Below are positions 51,308 to 59,776 of a DNA stretch of 64,000 nt, one piece after another. The DNA comes from JAVBQG01 sp031549185 (lineage in GTDB: Bacteria; Synergistota; Synergistia; Synergistales; Synergistaceae). The DNA is taken from NCBI GenBank assembly GCA_031549185.1, contig JAVBQG010000018.1, forward strand, positions 3,469 through 67,468. Reading direction: 5' to 3'. Each line of letters begins with the position of its first letter. Within the stretch, counting starts at the first letter, position 1. The position numbers were made by a program, and so were the translations under genes. A model generated the notes under the pieces. It had not been told where the DNA came from and did no database searches. It saw only the letters and a program-made list of their open reading frames with translations.

Positions 51308-52236
51308 TGGCCGAGCGAAGGGTATGCGAACACTGCCACGCCGAACTCTCCCAGAAGTGGGGACAGGGTTTCTGTCCGTTTTGCGGCAGGTCGATATTGC
51401 CGCTGCGCCTGGTCGAGTCGGCGAAATCGGTGGCGGCAGGGACATGGGTGAAACCGAAGCAGAGAAAACTGAGCGGCCCCAAGAGGCGGAAGAGAATGGT
51501 TCCGACCCACGAGCAGCCGCTGGGAAAACACGAGAAAACCGCGCGAAACCCATGGCTTTGGCAGATGAGGGAGGTCGAAGGGGAAAGACCCCCCAAGCTC
51601 AGCCGACGCGAGCGGTTTGCCAATTTGAGGACTTCCGTGGAGAGTTCGACCGCGCCGATTTTACTGTTCGTCTCCCCCTTCCTGCTGTTGCTGCAGAATG
51701 TTTTTACGCTCGGCCTGCGTGGTCAGCACTGGTTTCGTTTCAACGAAGCCTCGCTGGAGAAAGTCGCGCGCCCTGAAACGCTCCTGCCGCGCGGCGTTTA
51801 TAGGCTGTGGTGCTGTCTTCTCTACGGTTATCTCGGGTGTGTTTCGGGCATGGTTTGGGAGTGTTTTCTGGCGGCATGGGATTTTTCCGCGGTGGCAGAG
51901 TCCGCTCTTTTGAAACCGGCAGTGCTTTGCTTCTTCGGCTCTTGGCTGATCTTCCGATATATGCTCTTTTGGATGAGGTGGATCATTCTGGAGAATATTT
52001 TCAGCAACCTGGTCGATATCAAGGGAGCCCGCTCATTAAAGCCGTTTGCTCCTACCGCCCTGCTGCTCTGGTTTTTGGGGTCGACGTACATGCAGTTTCA
52101 GATCAACCGCCTGATCTGGGCCGGCGTATTTCGTCCCGCCCTGCATGACAAGACCCGCCAGCAGAAGGAGAAGGGGGAGGCAAAAACCCAAAGGGAAGAA
52201 ACGGCCGAGCTCGAAAAAGAACCGACCGGCGTCTGA
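51307..52236 (+). CDS. Zinc-ribbon plus DUF4234-like membrane protein
   Basis: A 309-residue protein. The N-terminal zinc ribbon (RRVCEHCHAELSQKWGQG then FCPFCGRS, four cysteines within residues 7-26) is like that of the first gene of the cluster. A basic linker (residues 45-85) is followed by a four-helix membrane domain whose LQNVFTLGLRGQHWFRF and FLGSTYMQFQINRLIWAG align with the preceding gene, so the two are paralogues. The C-terminal tail is charged and its last codons form part of the terminator stem. The ATG overlaps the upstream stop. Function unknown. Confidence 0.75.
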   Translation: MAERRVCEHCHAELSQKWGQGFCPFCGRSILPLRLVESAKSVAAGTWVKPKQRKLSGPKRRKRMVPTHEQPLGKHEKTARNPWLWQMREVEGERPPKLSRRERFANLRTSVESSTAPILLFVSPFLLLLQNVFTLGLRGQHWFRFNEASLEKVARPETLLPRGVYRLWCCLLYGYLGCVSGMVWECFLAAWDFSAVAESALLKPAVLCFFGSWLIFRYMLFWMRWIILENIFSNLVDIKGARSLKPFAPTALLLWFLGSTYMQFQINRLIWAGVFRPALHDKTRQQKEKGEAKTQREETAELEKEPTGV

Positions 52237-52256
52237 GGGGCCGGTCGGTTCTTTTT
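52214..52256. terminator. Bidirectional terminator between convergent genes
   Basis: A 16-bp perfect stem, AAAAAGAACCGACCGG (52214-52229) with 52241-52256, has A and T runs at its ends. It serves both the zinc-ribbon cluster (+) and the pilin-like gene (-), and overlaps the 3' end of the former. Confidence 0.9.
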
Positions 52257-52284
52257 CGAATGAGAGCAAACGATTTCGAATCCT

Positions 52285-52752
52285 CTATCGCACGAACATA
52301 TACACGCTCGAGCCGTTGCTGTACAGATCGCCGCTTGCATTGCGGAGCCCGGCGTTATTTGCCATCGACGCAAGTTTGCCCGGCACGCCCCCTTCGATCC
52401 GCGGGTGATTCTGGAATCCGACGAGCAGTCTGCCGCCCTCTTTGGTTACCACGAAATTAATGTCTATGGACCTGTCAAGGTATGGTGAAATACTGGCAAT
52501 CCTGACCATTTTGGCGTCCAAGCCCTCCGCGGCGTCGAAAGCGTTTTTGTTCCACGACTCCTCATGCGAGTATGTCAACACGGCGCTCCGCAGAGCATCC
52601 AAATCTGCCGCGATGCGCGTGGCTCTCGCTTTGTCCTCGCTCGGTCCAAACGCCAACATGATCATTCCCCCGAGAATGGCGAGAATGGTGAGCGTGATCA
52701 GAATTTCAGACAGAGAAAAGCCCCTTGCTTTACGAACTCGATATTTCAACAA
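52285..52752 (-). CDS. Type IV pilin-like protein
   Basis: About 155 residues with a type III signal: basic leader KYRVRKARG, cleavage before FSLSEILITLTILAILGGM, glutamate at position 5 of the mature protein, then a hydrophobic helix. The rest is a short globular head (RIAADLDALRSAVLTYSHE and onward), as in minor pilins or type II secretion pseudopilins. No other pilus or secretion gene is in the window. I prefer a TTG at 52752, eight bases after GAAGGGGG; an ATG at 52776 lacks a binding site. A TATAGT upstream (52803-52798 region, minus strand) is a possible -10. Confidence 0.8.
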   Translation of the reverse strand: MLKYRVRKARGFSLSEILITLTILAILGGMIMLAFGPSEDKARATRIAADLDALRSAVLTYSHEESWNKNAFDAAEGLDAKMVRIASISPYLDRSIDINFVVTKEGGRLLVGFQNHPRIEGGVPGKLASMANNAGLRNASGDLYSNGSSVYMFVR

Positions 52753-52806
52753 GCGTGCGGCCCCCTTCAAATACATACATTAATTGATAAACCGCACTAT
52801 AGCACG

Positions 52807-52835
52807 CGGGAGGCCTGTAGTAAATGGGCCTCCCG
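52807..52835. repeat. Inverted repeat between the lytic transglycosylase and pilin genes
   Basis: CGGGAGGCC (52807-52815) pairs with GGCCTCCCG (52827-52835) around an 11-base loop. Neither strand has a T run after it, so it is not a classical intrinsic terminator, though it lies after the transglycosylase stop. Confidence 0.5.
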
Positions 52836-52952
52836 GCTCAAGTGAGAAGAGGGGAATGCTGGCTGGTTAAATCCTCTCGAACGGCCGTATTGCCTGTCGA
52901 AGTGCAGGAAACGCGGGGAGAGCTGCGTTTCTGGCGATCAACCAGCCTCTCC

Positions 52953-53756
52953 CTAATGCATGCTTGCGCGGTGGGCCGCGATCTTCACCATATTGCGGTT
53001 GATTTTGCGCTGGTATCCGAGAGAGCTGCCCCCGTAGTATCTGTTCATTGCCGTCTGGATGGAGCCGTATGCCTTGATGTAACGCGACAATAGCAGGCAA
53101 CCGGCGGCGACCCCTTTCTCGGGATCCGCGAGGGAATCCTTGCCCATGATGCCGTTGGATTCGAGCAGGCCGTTGTGTACGCGCCACATGACCTGCATGA
53201 CGCCGGCCGCCCCTTTGGGGCTGACCGCGCCTGGATTAAAGGTACTCTCTGCGTGTGCCACCGCCGTGGTGAGCGTCGAGGGAACTCCGTACTTGGCGCT
53301 GTAGTGAACGAGCGCCGCTGCCTCTCGCCAAGCCGTTTTTTCGTCGATGCGGCCGTTGCAGGAGCGGATGAAGAGAACCGTGGAGGTCACGTCGCGCTGC
53401 ATGGCGGCCGGCATATAGCGGAGGTGCTTCAACGCCGTGTCGGGGTGTTCGGACATCCAGAGATCGAGGTGATCCATCGAAAGGTTCATCTTCTTGAGCG
53501 TTTTCAGGACGGATGCGTCATACGTGAGATTTGCCTTGTTGAAGGGGACAGTGTCCTGCGTGGGGAGAGGCCGGGTAAAGAGCTTCGTGCTTTTCTTCGG
53601 CAGCTCCGTTTGTGTCGTTGCGCTACGCGTTTCCATCCCGTCAGCCATTCGATCCGACACAAGGAGAAAAGGTAGAACGAGGAAAGGTAGGATTGTCAGC
53701 AGGATTGGTGCCAATAGCCTGACAGGAAGTGAGAAGTTGCCTTTGCGCTGTTGCAT
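52953..53756 (-). CDS. Lytic transglycosylase (SLT domain), membrane-anchored or secreted
   Basis: A 267-residue protein with an N-terminal hydrophobic segment (LLAPILLTILPFLVLPFLL, about residues 14-32), a linker, and a C-terminal SLT domain. The catalytic glutamate is in VAHAESTFNPGAVSPKGAAGVMQVM (read in parts: AHAESTFNPGAVS and GAAGVMQVM). YIKAYGSIQTAMNRYYGGS closes the domain, as in Slt/MltC-type peptidoglycan lyases. It would cleave murein in the periplasm. The ATG has AGGAGG 8 bases upstream; longer in-frame readings reach into the promoter. Own promoter. Confidence 0.9.
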   Translation of the reverse strand: MQQRKGNFSLPVRLLAPILLTILPFLVLPFLLVSDRMADGMETRSATTQTELPKKSTKLFTRPLPTQDTVPFNKANLTYDASVLKTLKKMNLSMDHLDLWMSEHPDTALKHLRYMPAAMQRDVTSTVLFIRSCNGRIDEKTAWREAAALVHYSAKYGVPSTLTTAVAHAESTFNPGAVSPKGAAGVMQVMWRVHNGLLESNGIMGKDSLADPEKGVAAGCLLLSRYIKAYGSIQTAMNRYYGGSSLGYQRKINRNMVKIAAHRASMH

Positions 53757-53838
53757 TTGTATACCTCCTAACCGCGCCCGACCGATCGTGAATTTTAGAG
53801 GAAATTTATTCAGCCGAGCCAATACCAGTGGAAAGGTT

Positions 53839-53866
53839 ATCGTACACGAATTTCGGGAGGCGTCAA
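53839..53866 (-). promoter_or_regulatory. Promoter of the lytic transglycosylase gene
   Basis: On the minus strand TTGACG (53866-53861), 16 bases, TACGAT (53844-53839), about 85 bases before the start codon. Confidence 0.5.
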
Positions 53867-53942
53867 GGGCAGGATAAATTATGTTGTAGAGAGTACAGTG
53901 ATATGTGACAAGTAAGCGTAGAAAGCGTTCGCGCATGAAAAT

Positions 53943-53972
53943 AAAAAATCGCGAGGCGCCGGCCTCGCGATT
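53943..53972 (-). terminator. Terminator of the small membrane-protein gene
   Basis: A GC stem TCGCGAGGC/GCCTCGCGA flanked by A6 and T7 gives a strong intrinsic terminator on either strand. It lies just after the stop of the 53976-54206 gene. Confidence 0.9.
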
Positions 53973-53975
53973 TTT

Positions 53976-54206
53976 TTATGGCTTGTTTTCTTTGATGAAC
54001 TCCTGTGTGTTGAGGATCATTCTCAGAAGGACGTTGTCTCGCCACACGCGGGATGTCGGGAGATCGACGCTGCTCAGTACGATCGCCAGGACGAGCACGA
54101 ACGAGATGATCAAAGTTGCGAGGATTGCCTGGTATTTTTTGTTCTGCTTTACGTAAAGAGAGTGCTCCCGCCCTCGCTCGTCCTTGTGCTGCGGATGAAT
54201 CACCAT
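53976..54206 (-). CDS. Small single-span membrane protein, unknown
   Basis: A 76-residue protein: a polar basic N-terminus (HKDERGREHSLYVKQNKKY), one transmembrane helix (AILATLIISFVLVLAIVLS, about residues 27-45), and a short tail ending in EFIKENKP. A G-rich binding site (GGGGGTGGGG) precedes the ATG, and a strong terminator follows, which supports its being a real single gene. I do not recognise a family. Confidence 0.6.
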   Translation of the reverse strand: MVIHPQHKDERGREHSLYVKQNKKYQAILATLIISFVLVLAIVLSSVDLPTSRVWRDNVLLRMILNTQEFIKENKP

Positions 54207-54319
54207 GTCCCCACCCCCTCGGCCTGTATTTGCATTATACCATCCTTCCCCTGCCGGCGTTCACTTATATCGCGTGCCCGATTTGCCATTGCGGCTTAAT
54301 CGGCAATTCGCTTTCGTTT

Positions 54320-54349
54320 TTGCTATCCCCCCGTAAGTTGCGATATAAT
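54320..54349 (+). promoter_or_regulatory. Promoter of the hybrid histidine kinase gene
   Basis: TTGCTA (54320-54325), 18 bases, TATAAT (54344-54349); start codon 75 bases downstream. Confidence 0.65.
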
Positions 54350-54423
54350 GGATTATGCGGGCAATTTTCGCCACGAAAGAGTTCGCCGGGAAGATTTGAC
54401 GTTCATTCGGCCAACTGCAAAGG

Positions 54424-57400
54424 ATGGGATTTGTGAAAAAAGCGATCGACTCCTTCCAGCTCTATTTCGAACACCTGATGACGCGTCTTGGTCTTGGAAT
54501 GAGGGCGAAGCTCATCATTATCTTCGTAGTGATCAAGGTGATTCCGCTGGTGCTCCTCGCGCTGCTGGCATGGCGCCAAGCCTGGCTGCTGGGTGAGGTA
54601 CTTGCGTTGCGGACGCAGGAGTTGAACGCCAAGGCGAACGAGGCACTCTCCAGGACGGGGGACATCGCGGTCAAGGACTCGGTGGTTGCCCTGAACGCGC
54701 GCGCCACCGACGACATCGAGCGCATGACGACGGACACCGCGCGACGCGTGGCGGATTTTCTCTACAACAGGGACGACGACATTCTGTTTATCGCCGCGCT
54801 CGAGCCGGAAGAGGCAAATTATCGCAACTTCATCGAGAAGAAGGGCGGGAACCTCATCAAACAGGGACCGTGGAAGCTGGCGCCGGATGGGAAGTCGTGG
54901 GTTCCCGTCGAGACGCGCCCCTCCCTTCGGACGGTGCTCTCCACCAACGGTGAAAACGACCTCAGTTTTCACTATCGCCAGCCGGATCAGTTCGAATACG
55001 AGAGCCGCCCGTTGTATCTGGAGGCGACGTTCGTCGACATGCAAGGAAACGAGCTGATCAAAGTCGTGACGTCCCCACACATGAGCCGGGCGCTGAAGAA
55101 CGTCTCCGATCGAAGAAACACCTACGTGCGCGCCGAAACGTACTTCGCGGAGCTCTGCAAGCTCAAGCCAGGGGAGATCTATGTCTCCGACGTGATCGGA
55201 GCCTACGTCCCCTCGCGACTCATCGGCATGTATACACCGGAGAACGCCGCCAGCCGCGGTCTGGATTTTCGGCCGGAGGAGGAGGCCTACGCGGGGAAAG
55301 AAAATCCCCTGGGCAGGCGTTTTCATGGTATCGTGCGTTGGGCCACCCCGGTCGTGCGAGGCGGACGGATCATCGGCTACGTGACGCTGGCCCTCGACCA
55401 CGACCACATTATGGAGTTTACGTCGCATATTATCCCCACCAAGGAGAGGTACACGGAGATCCCCAGCGCCTACGAGGGCAATTATGCCTTCATTTGGGAC
55501 TACAAATGTCGTAGCATCGTGCACCCTCGCCACCATTCGATCGTCGGCTACGACCCCGAGACGGGAGAACCTCAGATCCCCTGGCTGGAGGAGAGCATCT
55601 TCGAAAACTGGAGGGCGAGTGGCAAGAACTATGTCGACTTCATCAACGATGTGCCGACTTTCTTCGAGCAATCCGTCAAGAAGAAACCCGCCAAAGAGTT
55701 GACTGAAAAAGGCCTCGTGGGGCTGGACGGCCGCTATCTCAACTTTGCCCCACAGTGCACGGGGTGGTTCGACCTGACCAGCGAGGGGGGCTCCGGCTCT
55801 TTCGTCATCCTCTGGAGCGGCCTGACCAAATTGACGACCGCCGCCTCCATCCCCTATTACACGGGGCACTACGGCGCGTCCAGGCGCGGCTTCGGTTTCG
55901 TGACCATCGGGGCCGGGCTCGACGATTTCCAGCGCCCCGCGAAGGAGACCGAGCGGGTTCTGGGCGAATTGATCAAGGAGAGCGACAGCGAGCTCTCGAA
56001 AGCAGCCGGAGAGACGAAAGCTGCCATCGACGCCAATCTTCTGAATACTGCGGCGCAGCTTGCCATCTCGGCGGGTGTCATGATCGTGCTGGTCATCATG
56101 ATCGCGATCTGGATGGCCTCCATTTTCACGGGCAGCATCACGAACCTGATCAACGGAATCTCGCGTTTTCGCGCGGGGGAGCGGCACTTCCGCTTCAACG
56201 CGCCCGTCAAGGACGAGATGGGGATGCTGGCGGATTCCTTCGACGAGATGGCGGACAGCCTGGAGGCGAGCGTGAAGGGGCCGCTGGTCATTACCGATAT
56301 GGACTACAAAGTCGTATATATTAACGAATACGGTCTTAACCTCCAGAAGAAGACGCTGGACGAGGTCCTGGGAGCTCCGTACGGAGAGGTCAGTATCTAT
56401 CCCATCGGCTCCAGGTACTGTCCCATCACGGCACTGCACGAAGGGCGCGAGGCCGACGTCCTGTACCTTTCGGAGAAGGGGGCATATGTGCGGGGCAGCG
56501 CCAGTTATCTGACGGACAAAGACGGAAGGAACGTCGGCCACATCATCGTGACCACCGACGTGACCGAGATTGCGGAGGAGCAGGAGGAGCTGCGGCGGAC
56601 GAAGCTCGAGTTGGAGAACGCGGTCCTGGCGGCCAACAAGGCAAACGAATCGAAGGGTGAGTTTCTGGCCCGTATGAGCCACGAGATTCGTACGCCGATG
56701 AACGCCATCATCGGGCTGACGAATATCGTGAGAAGAAAGCTGGACGAACCGCCAGAGGGAACAGAGGAGATCAGGGCGCACGTCCGTCAGATCGAAAACT
56801 CGTCGCAGCACCTGCTGGGTCTTCTCAACGATATCCTCGACATTTCCAAGATCGAAGCGGGCAAGGTCGAACTGGCCGAGGAGACGGTGGATCTGCCGAA
56901 GCTTGCGAGCACGGTGGCGGGCATCATCAGGCCGCGCTGCGAGGAGAAGAACATCGCCTTCGACGCTTCCTTCTACCTGGCCGCCCCCTCCGTTTTCATC
57001 ACCGACCCACTGCGGCTGCGTCAGGTGCTCATCAACCTGCTCGGTAATGCCGTGAAATTCACGCCGGAGTGCGGCCGTGTCGAGTTCCGCATCGAGCAGA
57101 AGGAACGACTGGGCGGCAAGGCCCTGATCGAGTTCTCGGTGCTGGATTCGGGGATTGGCATACCGGAGGATGCCTTCTCGACGCTCTTCCTGCCGTTCGA
57201 ACAGGTAAGCGGCCAGGTATCGCGGAGGTACGGCGGCACCGGGCTGGGACTTGCCATCAGCCGCAGCATCGTGCAGTTGATGGGCGGCGACATAGCCGTT
57301 AGCAGCAGAGAAGGGGAGGGCAGTGTCTTCAGTTTCAGCCTTTGGCTGACGGAGTCGGAAATTCTGGGACAGGACGAGGAGGAGACAGTGAATGTGGTCG

Positions 57401-57795
57401 ACCGCTTCGCAGGCAAGAGAGCCCTGCTGGTCGACGACGTCGCCGTCAACCGTATCATCGTGACGGAGCTTCTTAGCGCGACGGGCATTGCAATCGACGA
57501 GGCGGAGGATGGCCTCATGGCCGTGCAGATGTTCGAGAGCTCCCCGGAGAACACGTACGACATCATTTATATGGATGTGCAGATGCCCAACATGGACGGC
57601 AACGAGGCGGCTGCTGCCATTCGCGCTCTGGACCGGGCCGACGCGGAAACGGTGTCCATCGTGGCGTTGACGGCCAACGCATTCAAAGAGGACATGGACA
57701 AGTCGATTCAGCACGGTATGAACGCCCACCTGGCAAAGCCCGTGGAGTACGAAAAACTGATCGAGGTAACGATTCGAATGCTGGAGGAGAGATGA
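54424..57795 (+). CDS. Hybrid sensor histidine kinase (dCache-HAMP-PAS-HisKA-HATPase-REC)
   Basis: A 1123-residue membrane sensor. Transmembrane helix 1 is near residues 28-50 (LIIIFVVIKVIPLVLLALLAW). A large periplasmic Cache-like domain of about 500 residues follows, and helix 2 lies at about 545-570. Then come HAMP, a PAS domain (GPLVITDMDYKVVYIN), a HisKA domain with FLARMSHEIRTPMNAIIG (phospho-histidine 753), an HATPase domain (LLGNAVKF, DSGIGIP, GGTGLGLAIS) and a receiver with phospho-acceptor aspartate 1051 in IIYMDVQMPNMDG. No HPt or output domain, so it must pass phosphate to an unlinked partner. Its stop overlaps an EamA transporter gene, hinting that both concern the same small molecule. 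Confidence 0.92.
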   Translation: MGFVKKAIDSFQLYFEHLMTRLGLGMRAKLIIIFVVIKVIPLVLLALLAWRQAWLLGEVLALRTQELNAKANEALSRTGDIAVKDSVVALNARATDDIERMTTDTARRVADFLYNRDDDILFIAALEPEEANYRNFIEKKGGNLIKQGPWKLAPDGKSWVPVETRPSLRTVLSTNGENDLSFHYRQPDQFEYESRPLYLEATFVDMQGNELIKVVTSPHMSRALKNVSDRRNTYVRAETYFAELCKLKPGEIYVSDVIGAYVPSRLIGMYTPENAASRGLDFRPEEEAYAGKENPLGRRFHGIVRWATPVVRGGRIIGYVTLALDHDHIMEFTSHIIPTKERYTEIPSAYEGNYAFIWDYKCRSIVHPRHHSIVGYDPETGEPQIPWLEESIFENWRASGKNYVDFINDVPTFFEQSVKKKPAKELTEKGLVGLDGRYLNFAPQCTGWFDLTSEGGSGSFVILWSGLTKLTTAASIPYYTGHYGASRRGFGFVTIGAGLDDFQRPAKETERVLGELIKESDSELSKAAGETKAAIDANLLNTAAQLAISAGVMIVLVIMIAIWMASIFTGSITNLINGISRFRAGERHFRFNAPVKDEMGMLADSFDEMADSLEASVKGPLVITDMDYKVVYINEYGLNLQKKTLDEVLGAPYGEVSIYPIGSRYCPITALHEGREADVLYLSEKGAYVRGSASYLTDKDGRNVGHIIVTTDVTEIAEEQEELRRTKLELENAVLAANKANESKGEFLARMSHEIRTPMNAIIGLTNIVRRKLDEPPEGTEEIRAHVRQIENSSQHLLGLLNDILDISKIEAGKVELAEETVDLPKLASTVAGIIRPRCEEKNIAFDASFYLAAPSVFITDPLRLRQVLINLLGNAVKFTPECGRVEFRIEQKERLGGKALIEFSVLDSGIGIPEDAFSTLFLPFEQVSGQVSRRYGGTGLGLAISRSIVQLMGGDIAVSSREGEGSVFSFSLWLTESEILGQDEEETVNVVDRFAGKRALLVDDVAVNRIIVTELLSATGIAIDEAEDGLMAVQMFESSPENTYDIIYMDVQMPNMDGNEAAAAIRALDRADAETVSIVALTANAFKEDMDKSIQHGMNAHLAKPVEYEKLIEVTIRMLEER

Positions 57796-58679
57796 AGGGG
57801 GTACTGTGCACGATCGCCTCGGCCGTGATCTTCGGCTTTACGCCGATTTTGACGAGGATCACGTATGACGGAGGCGCGAACGGCGTCACGATGACCTTCC
57901 TTCGAGCCGTCCTCTTTCTGCCGGCCATGTTCCTCTGTCTGAAGGTTCTGAACATACCGGTCTCGGTCGATCGCCGGGAGTTGCGCGACGTATTTCTCGC
58001 TTGCGGCATGGGGGCGGCGACCACGACGATCCTCCTTTATGCCTCGTATGCGTATATATCGGTCGGGATGGCGACGACGCTGCATTTCATCTATCCGGTC
58101 GTTGTCAGCCTTGTTTGCGTCCTCTTTTTCAAGGACAGGCTCTCGCCCGCCACCGCCTTCGCGCTTGTCTCGTGTTTTGTCGGGGTGCTGCTGGTTGCCG
58201 GCAAGTTCGGCGGCGGGAGCGCGGCGGGTGTCTTCATGGCGCTTCTCTCCGGTGTGACCTTCGCGTATTACATGGTCTATGCGGATAAGACCGCGCTGAA
58301 GGAGATGCATTTCTTCAAACTCTCGTTCTGGCTGTGCATCATGCTCGCGCTTTTTTCCGGGGCTTTCGGCCTGCTTTCGGGAACGTTGACGTTTTCCCTC
58401 ACTCCCAAAGCATGGTTCTACGCCTTCCTCGTCTCCTTCTTTACGTCCATGGGTGCCGTGACGCTTCTTCAGCTGGGGATCAAACTCGCCGGCGCAACCA
58501 CGGCTTCGATCCTCTCGACCTTCGAGCCGATCACGAGCGTCGTCCTCGGCGTCGCGGTCCTCGGGGAGGAGCTGTCGCCGATGAAGCTCGCGGGTTGCCT
58601 CTGCATCATCGCAGGCGTGCTCGTTATCACCCTCTTGAAAGCGAAGCGGGATTTGATGCCGGAAAAACTGAAAGCCTGA
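57792..58679 (+). CDS. EamA/DMT superfamily transporter
   Basis: A 295-residue ten-helix transporter with two EamA repeats. The first repeat begins CTIASAVIFGFTPILTRI, and the second ends LAGATTASILSTFEPITSVVLGVAVLGEE, the usual family signature. It starts within the last codons of the sensor kinase (ATGA), so it is co-translated. It is followed by a terminator, closing a two-gene operon. Substrate unknown; a link to the ligand of the Cache domain is inference. Confidence 0.88.
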   Translation: MKGVLCTIASAVIFGFTPILTRITYDGGANGVTMTFLRAVLFLPAMFLCLKVLNIPVSVDRRELRDVFLACGMGAATTTILLYASYAYISVGMATTLHFIYPVVVSLVCVLFFKDRLSPATAFALVSCFVGVLLVAGKFGGGSAAGVFMALLSGVTFAYYMVYADKTALKEMHFFKLSFWLCIMLALFSGAFGLLSGTLTFSLTPKAWFYAFLVSFFTSMGAVTLLQLGIKLAGATTASILSTFEPITSVVLGVAVLGEELSPMKLAGCLCIIAGVLVITLLKAKRDLMPEKLKA

Positions 58680-58692
58680 AAACCGGCTCAAG

Positions 58693-58745
58693 ACGCGAAA
58701 GAGGCCCCCGGTTTGCTCGCCGGAGACCTCTTTCGCGTTTCTCTT
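58693..58745. terminator. Terminator between the EamA and DUF2950 genes
   Basis: A 12-bp stem ACGCGAAAGAGG (58693-58704) with CCTCTTTCGCGT (58727-58738), with inner CCGG pairs, is followed by TTCTCTTTT on the plus strand. It probably serves both convergent genes. Confidence 0.85.
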
Positions 58746-58755
58746 TTATTCCGAT

Positions 58756-59730
58756 CTATTCGATCGGAGCCGTATAGGCGGGGTTTACCACATGCCAACT
58801 CGGGTCGGGGTCGAATTTGACGATCTCCGCCGCCAGCTCGGTCGTGTTGCCCCCCAGGTTTTTCTCGTAGACGACGCCGTCCTGGTTTACGGCGAAGGTC
58901 ATGACTCCCGTCTTACCGTACTCCGCGGGGGTCGCAATCAGGGCAAAGCCGCCGATCATCTTTCCGTTCACGATGTAGTCGTACGCGCCGCCGCCCGCGT
59001 TATCGCCCTGCGCGGTGATGATGCGGTAGTAATATCCCTCGAAGGGCGCTCCCTTTGTCGCGGCCTGTCCCTCGCTGCGTGTCGCGGCGGAGGCCGAGGC
59101 AAAAGCGGCGCCGAGCGGGCTGGGCTGTTCGCCCGCCGCCGCCGGCCAGTAGAGGCCGTCCTTCTCTCCGGGGGTGCTGTTGAACTTCTGCGCGTAGGCG
59201 GGTGCCTTCAACCCAAGCGGATTCATGTCGAAATAATCGCGCTGTGCGTCGACATAGGCGAGAGTCGCCTGTACAGCGAAGCGCTCGTTGCGTCCCACGC
59301 GGCGCGCGGTAATCTCGCGGCGTCCTCTGGCGACGTCGAACTCCCAGGTTTTATTCTTGAGGACGACCGGCACGGGGAAGATCCACGAGTTGCTACCGAC
59401 GATCAGATAGGCCTCCGCGCCGTTGTGCACTTCGACGGCGTGATAGACGCGATAGGCGTCGAGAAACGCCTTGCGATTCTGCGCGTCCAGTTCCTTGTTG
59501 CCGGACGAAAAGAGGCTCTGCGTATCCGGGCCGAAGATCCGCGTCATCAGCGAGACGACCTCGCCCTTCTGGACGGCGGCAACGAAGACGTTGAAGGCTT
59601 CGGTAGGGTCCTTGTATTTTCCCGGCGTGGCCGCGTCCGCCGGCCAGGCGGCGAGCAACAGTACAAACAGCGCGAGCGAACAGAACAGCGTCTTTATATT
59701 CTTTGCGTGCAGTTTAACGAACAATGTCAT
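58756..59730 (-). CDS. DUF2950 family secreted protein
   Basis: A 324-residue protein with a signal peptide cleaved near AWPADA-A (residue 33). Typical DUF2950 parts are visible: YKDPTEAFNVFVAAVQKGE near the start, TWEFDVARGRREITARRVGRNE in the middle, and DGLYWPAAAGEQPSPLGAAFA, GAPFEGYYYRIITAQG and MTFAVNQDGVVYEKNLG towards the end. Function of the family is unknown. It lies 46 bases after the DUF3300 gene and is probably in the same operon, a pairing seen in other bacteria as I recall. GGGGGTG precedes the ATG. Confidence 0.88.
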   Translation of the reverse strand: MTLFVKLHAKNIKTLFCSLALFVLLLAAWPADAATPGKYKDPTEAFNVFVAAVQKGEVVSLMTRIFGPDTQSLFSSGNKELDAQNRKAFLDAYRVYHAVEVHNGAEAYLIVGSNSWIFPVPVVLKNKTWEFDVARGRREITARRVGRNERFAVQATLAYVDAQRDYFDMNPLGLKAPAYAQKFNSTPGEKDGLYWPAAAGEQPSPLGAAFASASAATRSEGQAATKGAPFEGYYYRIITAQGDNAGGGAYDYIVNGKMIGGFALIATPAEYGKTGVMTFAVNQDGVVYEKNLGGNTTELAAEIVKFDPDPSWHVVNPAYTAPIE

Positions 59731-59776
59731 ACACCCCCGATTAAGATTTCAAGATCGTAGGACGAACGCGCGCCCG

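Noticed and set aside
52807..52835. Hairpin after the lytic transglycosylase as an intrinsic terminator.
   Set aside because: Strong stem but no T run on either strand; listed only as an inverted repeat.
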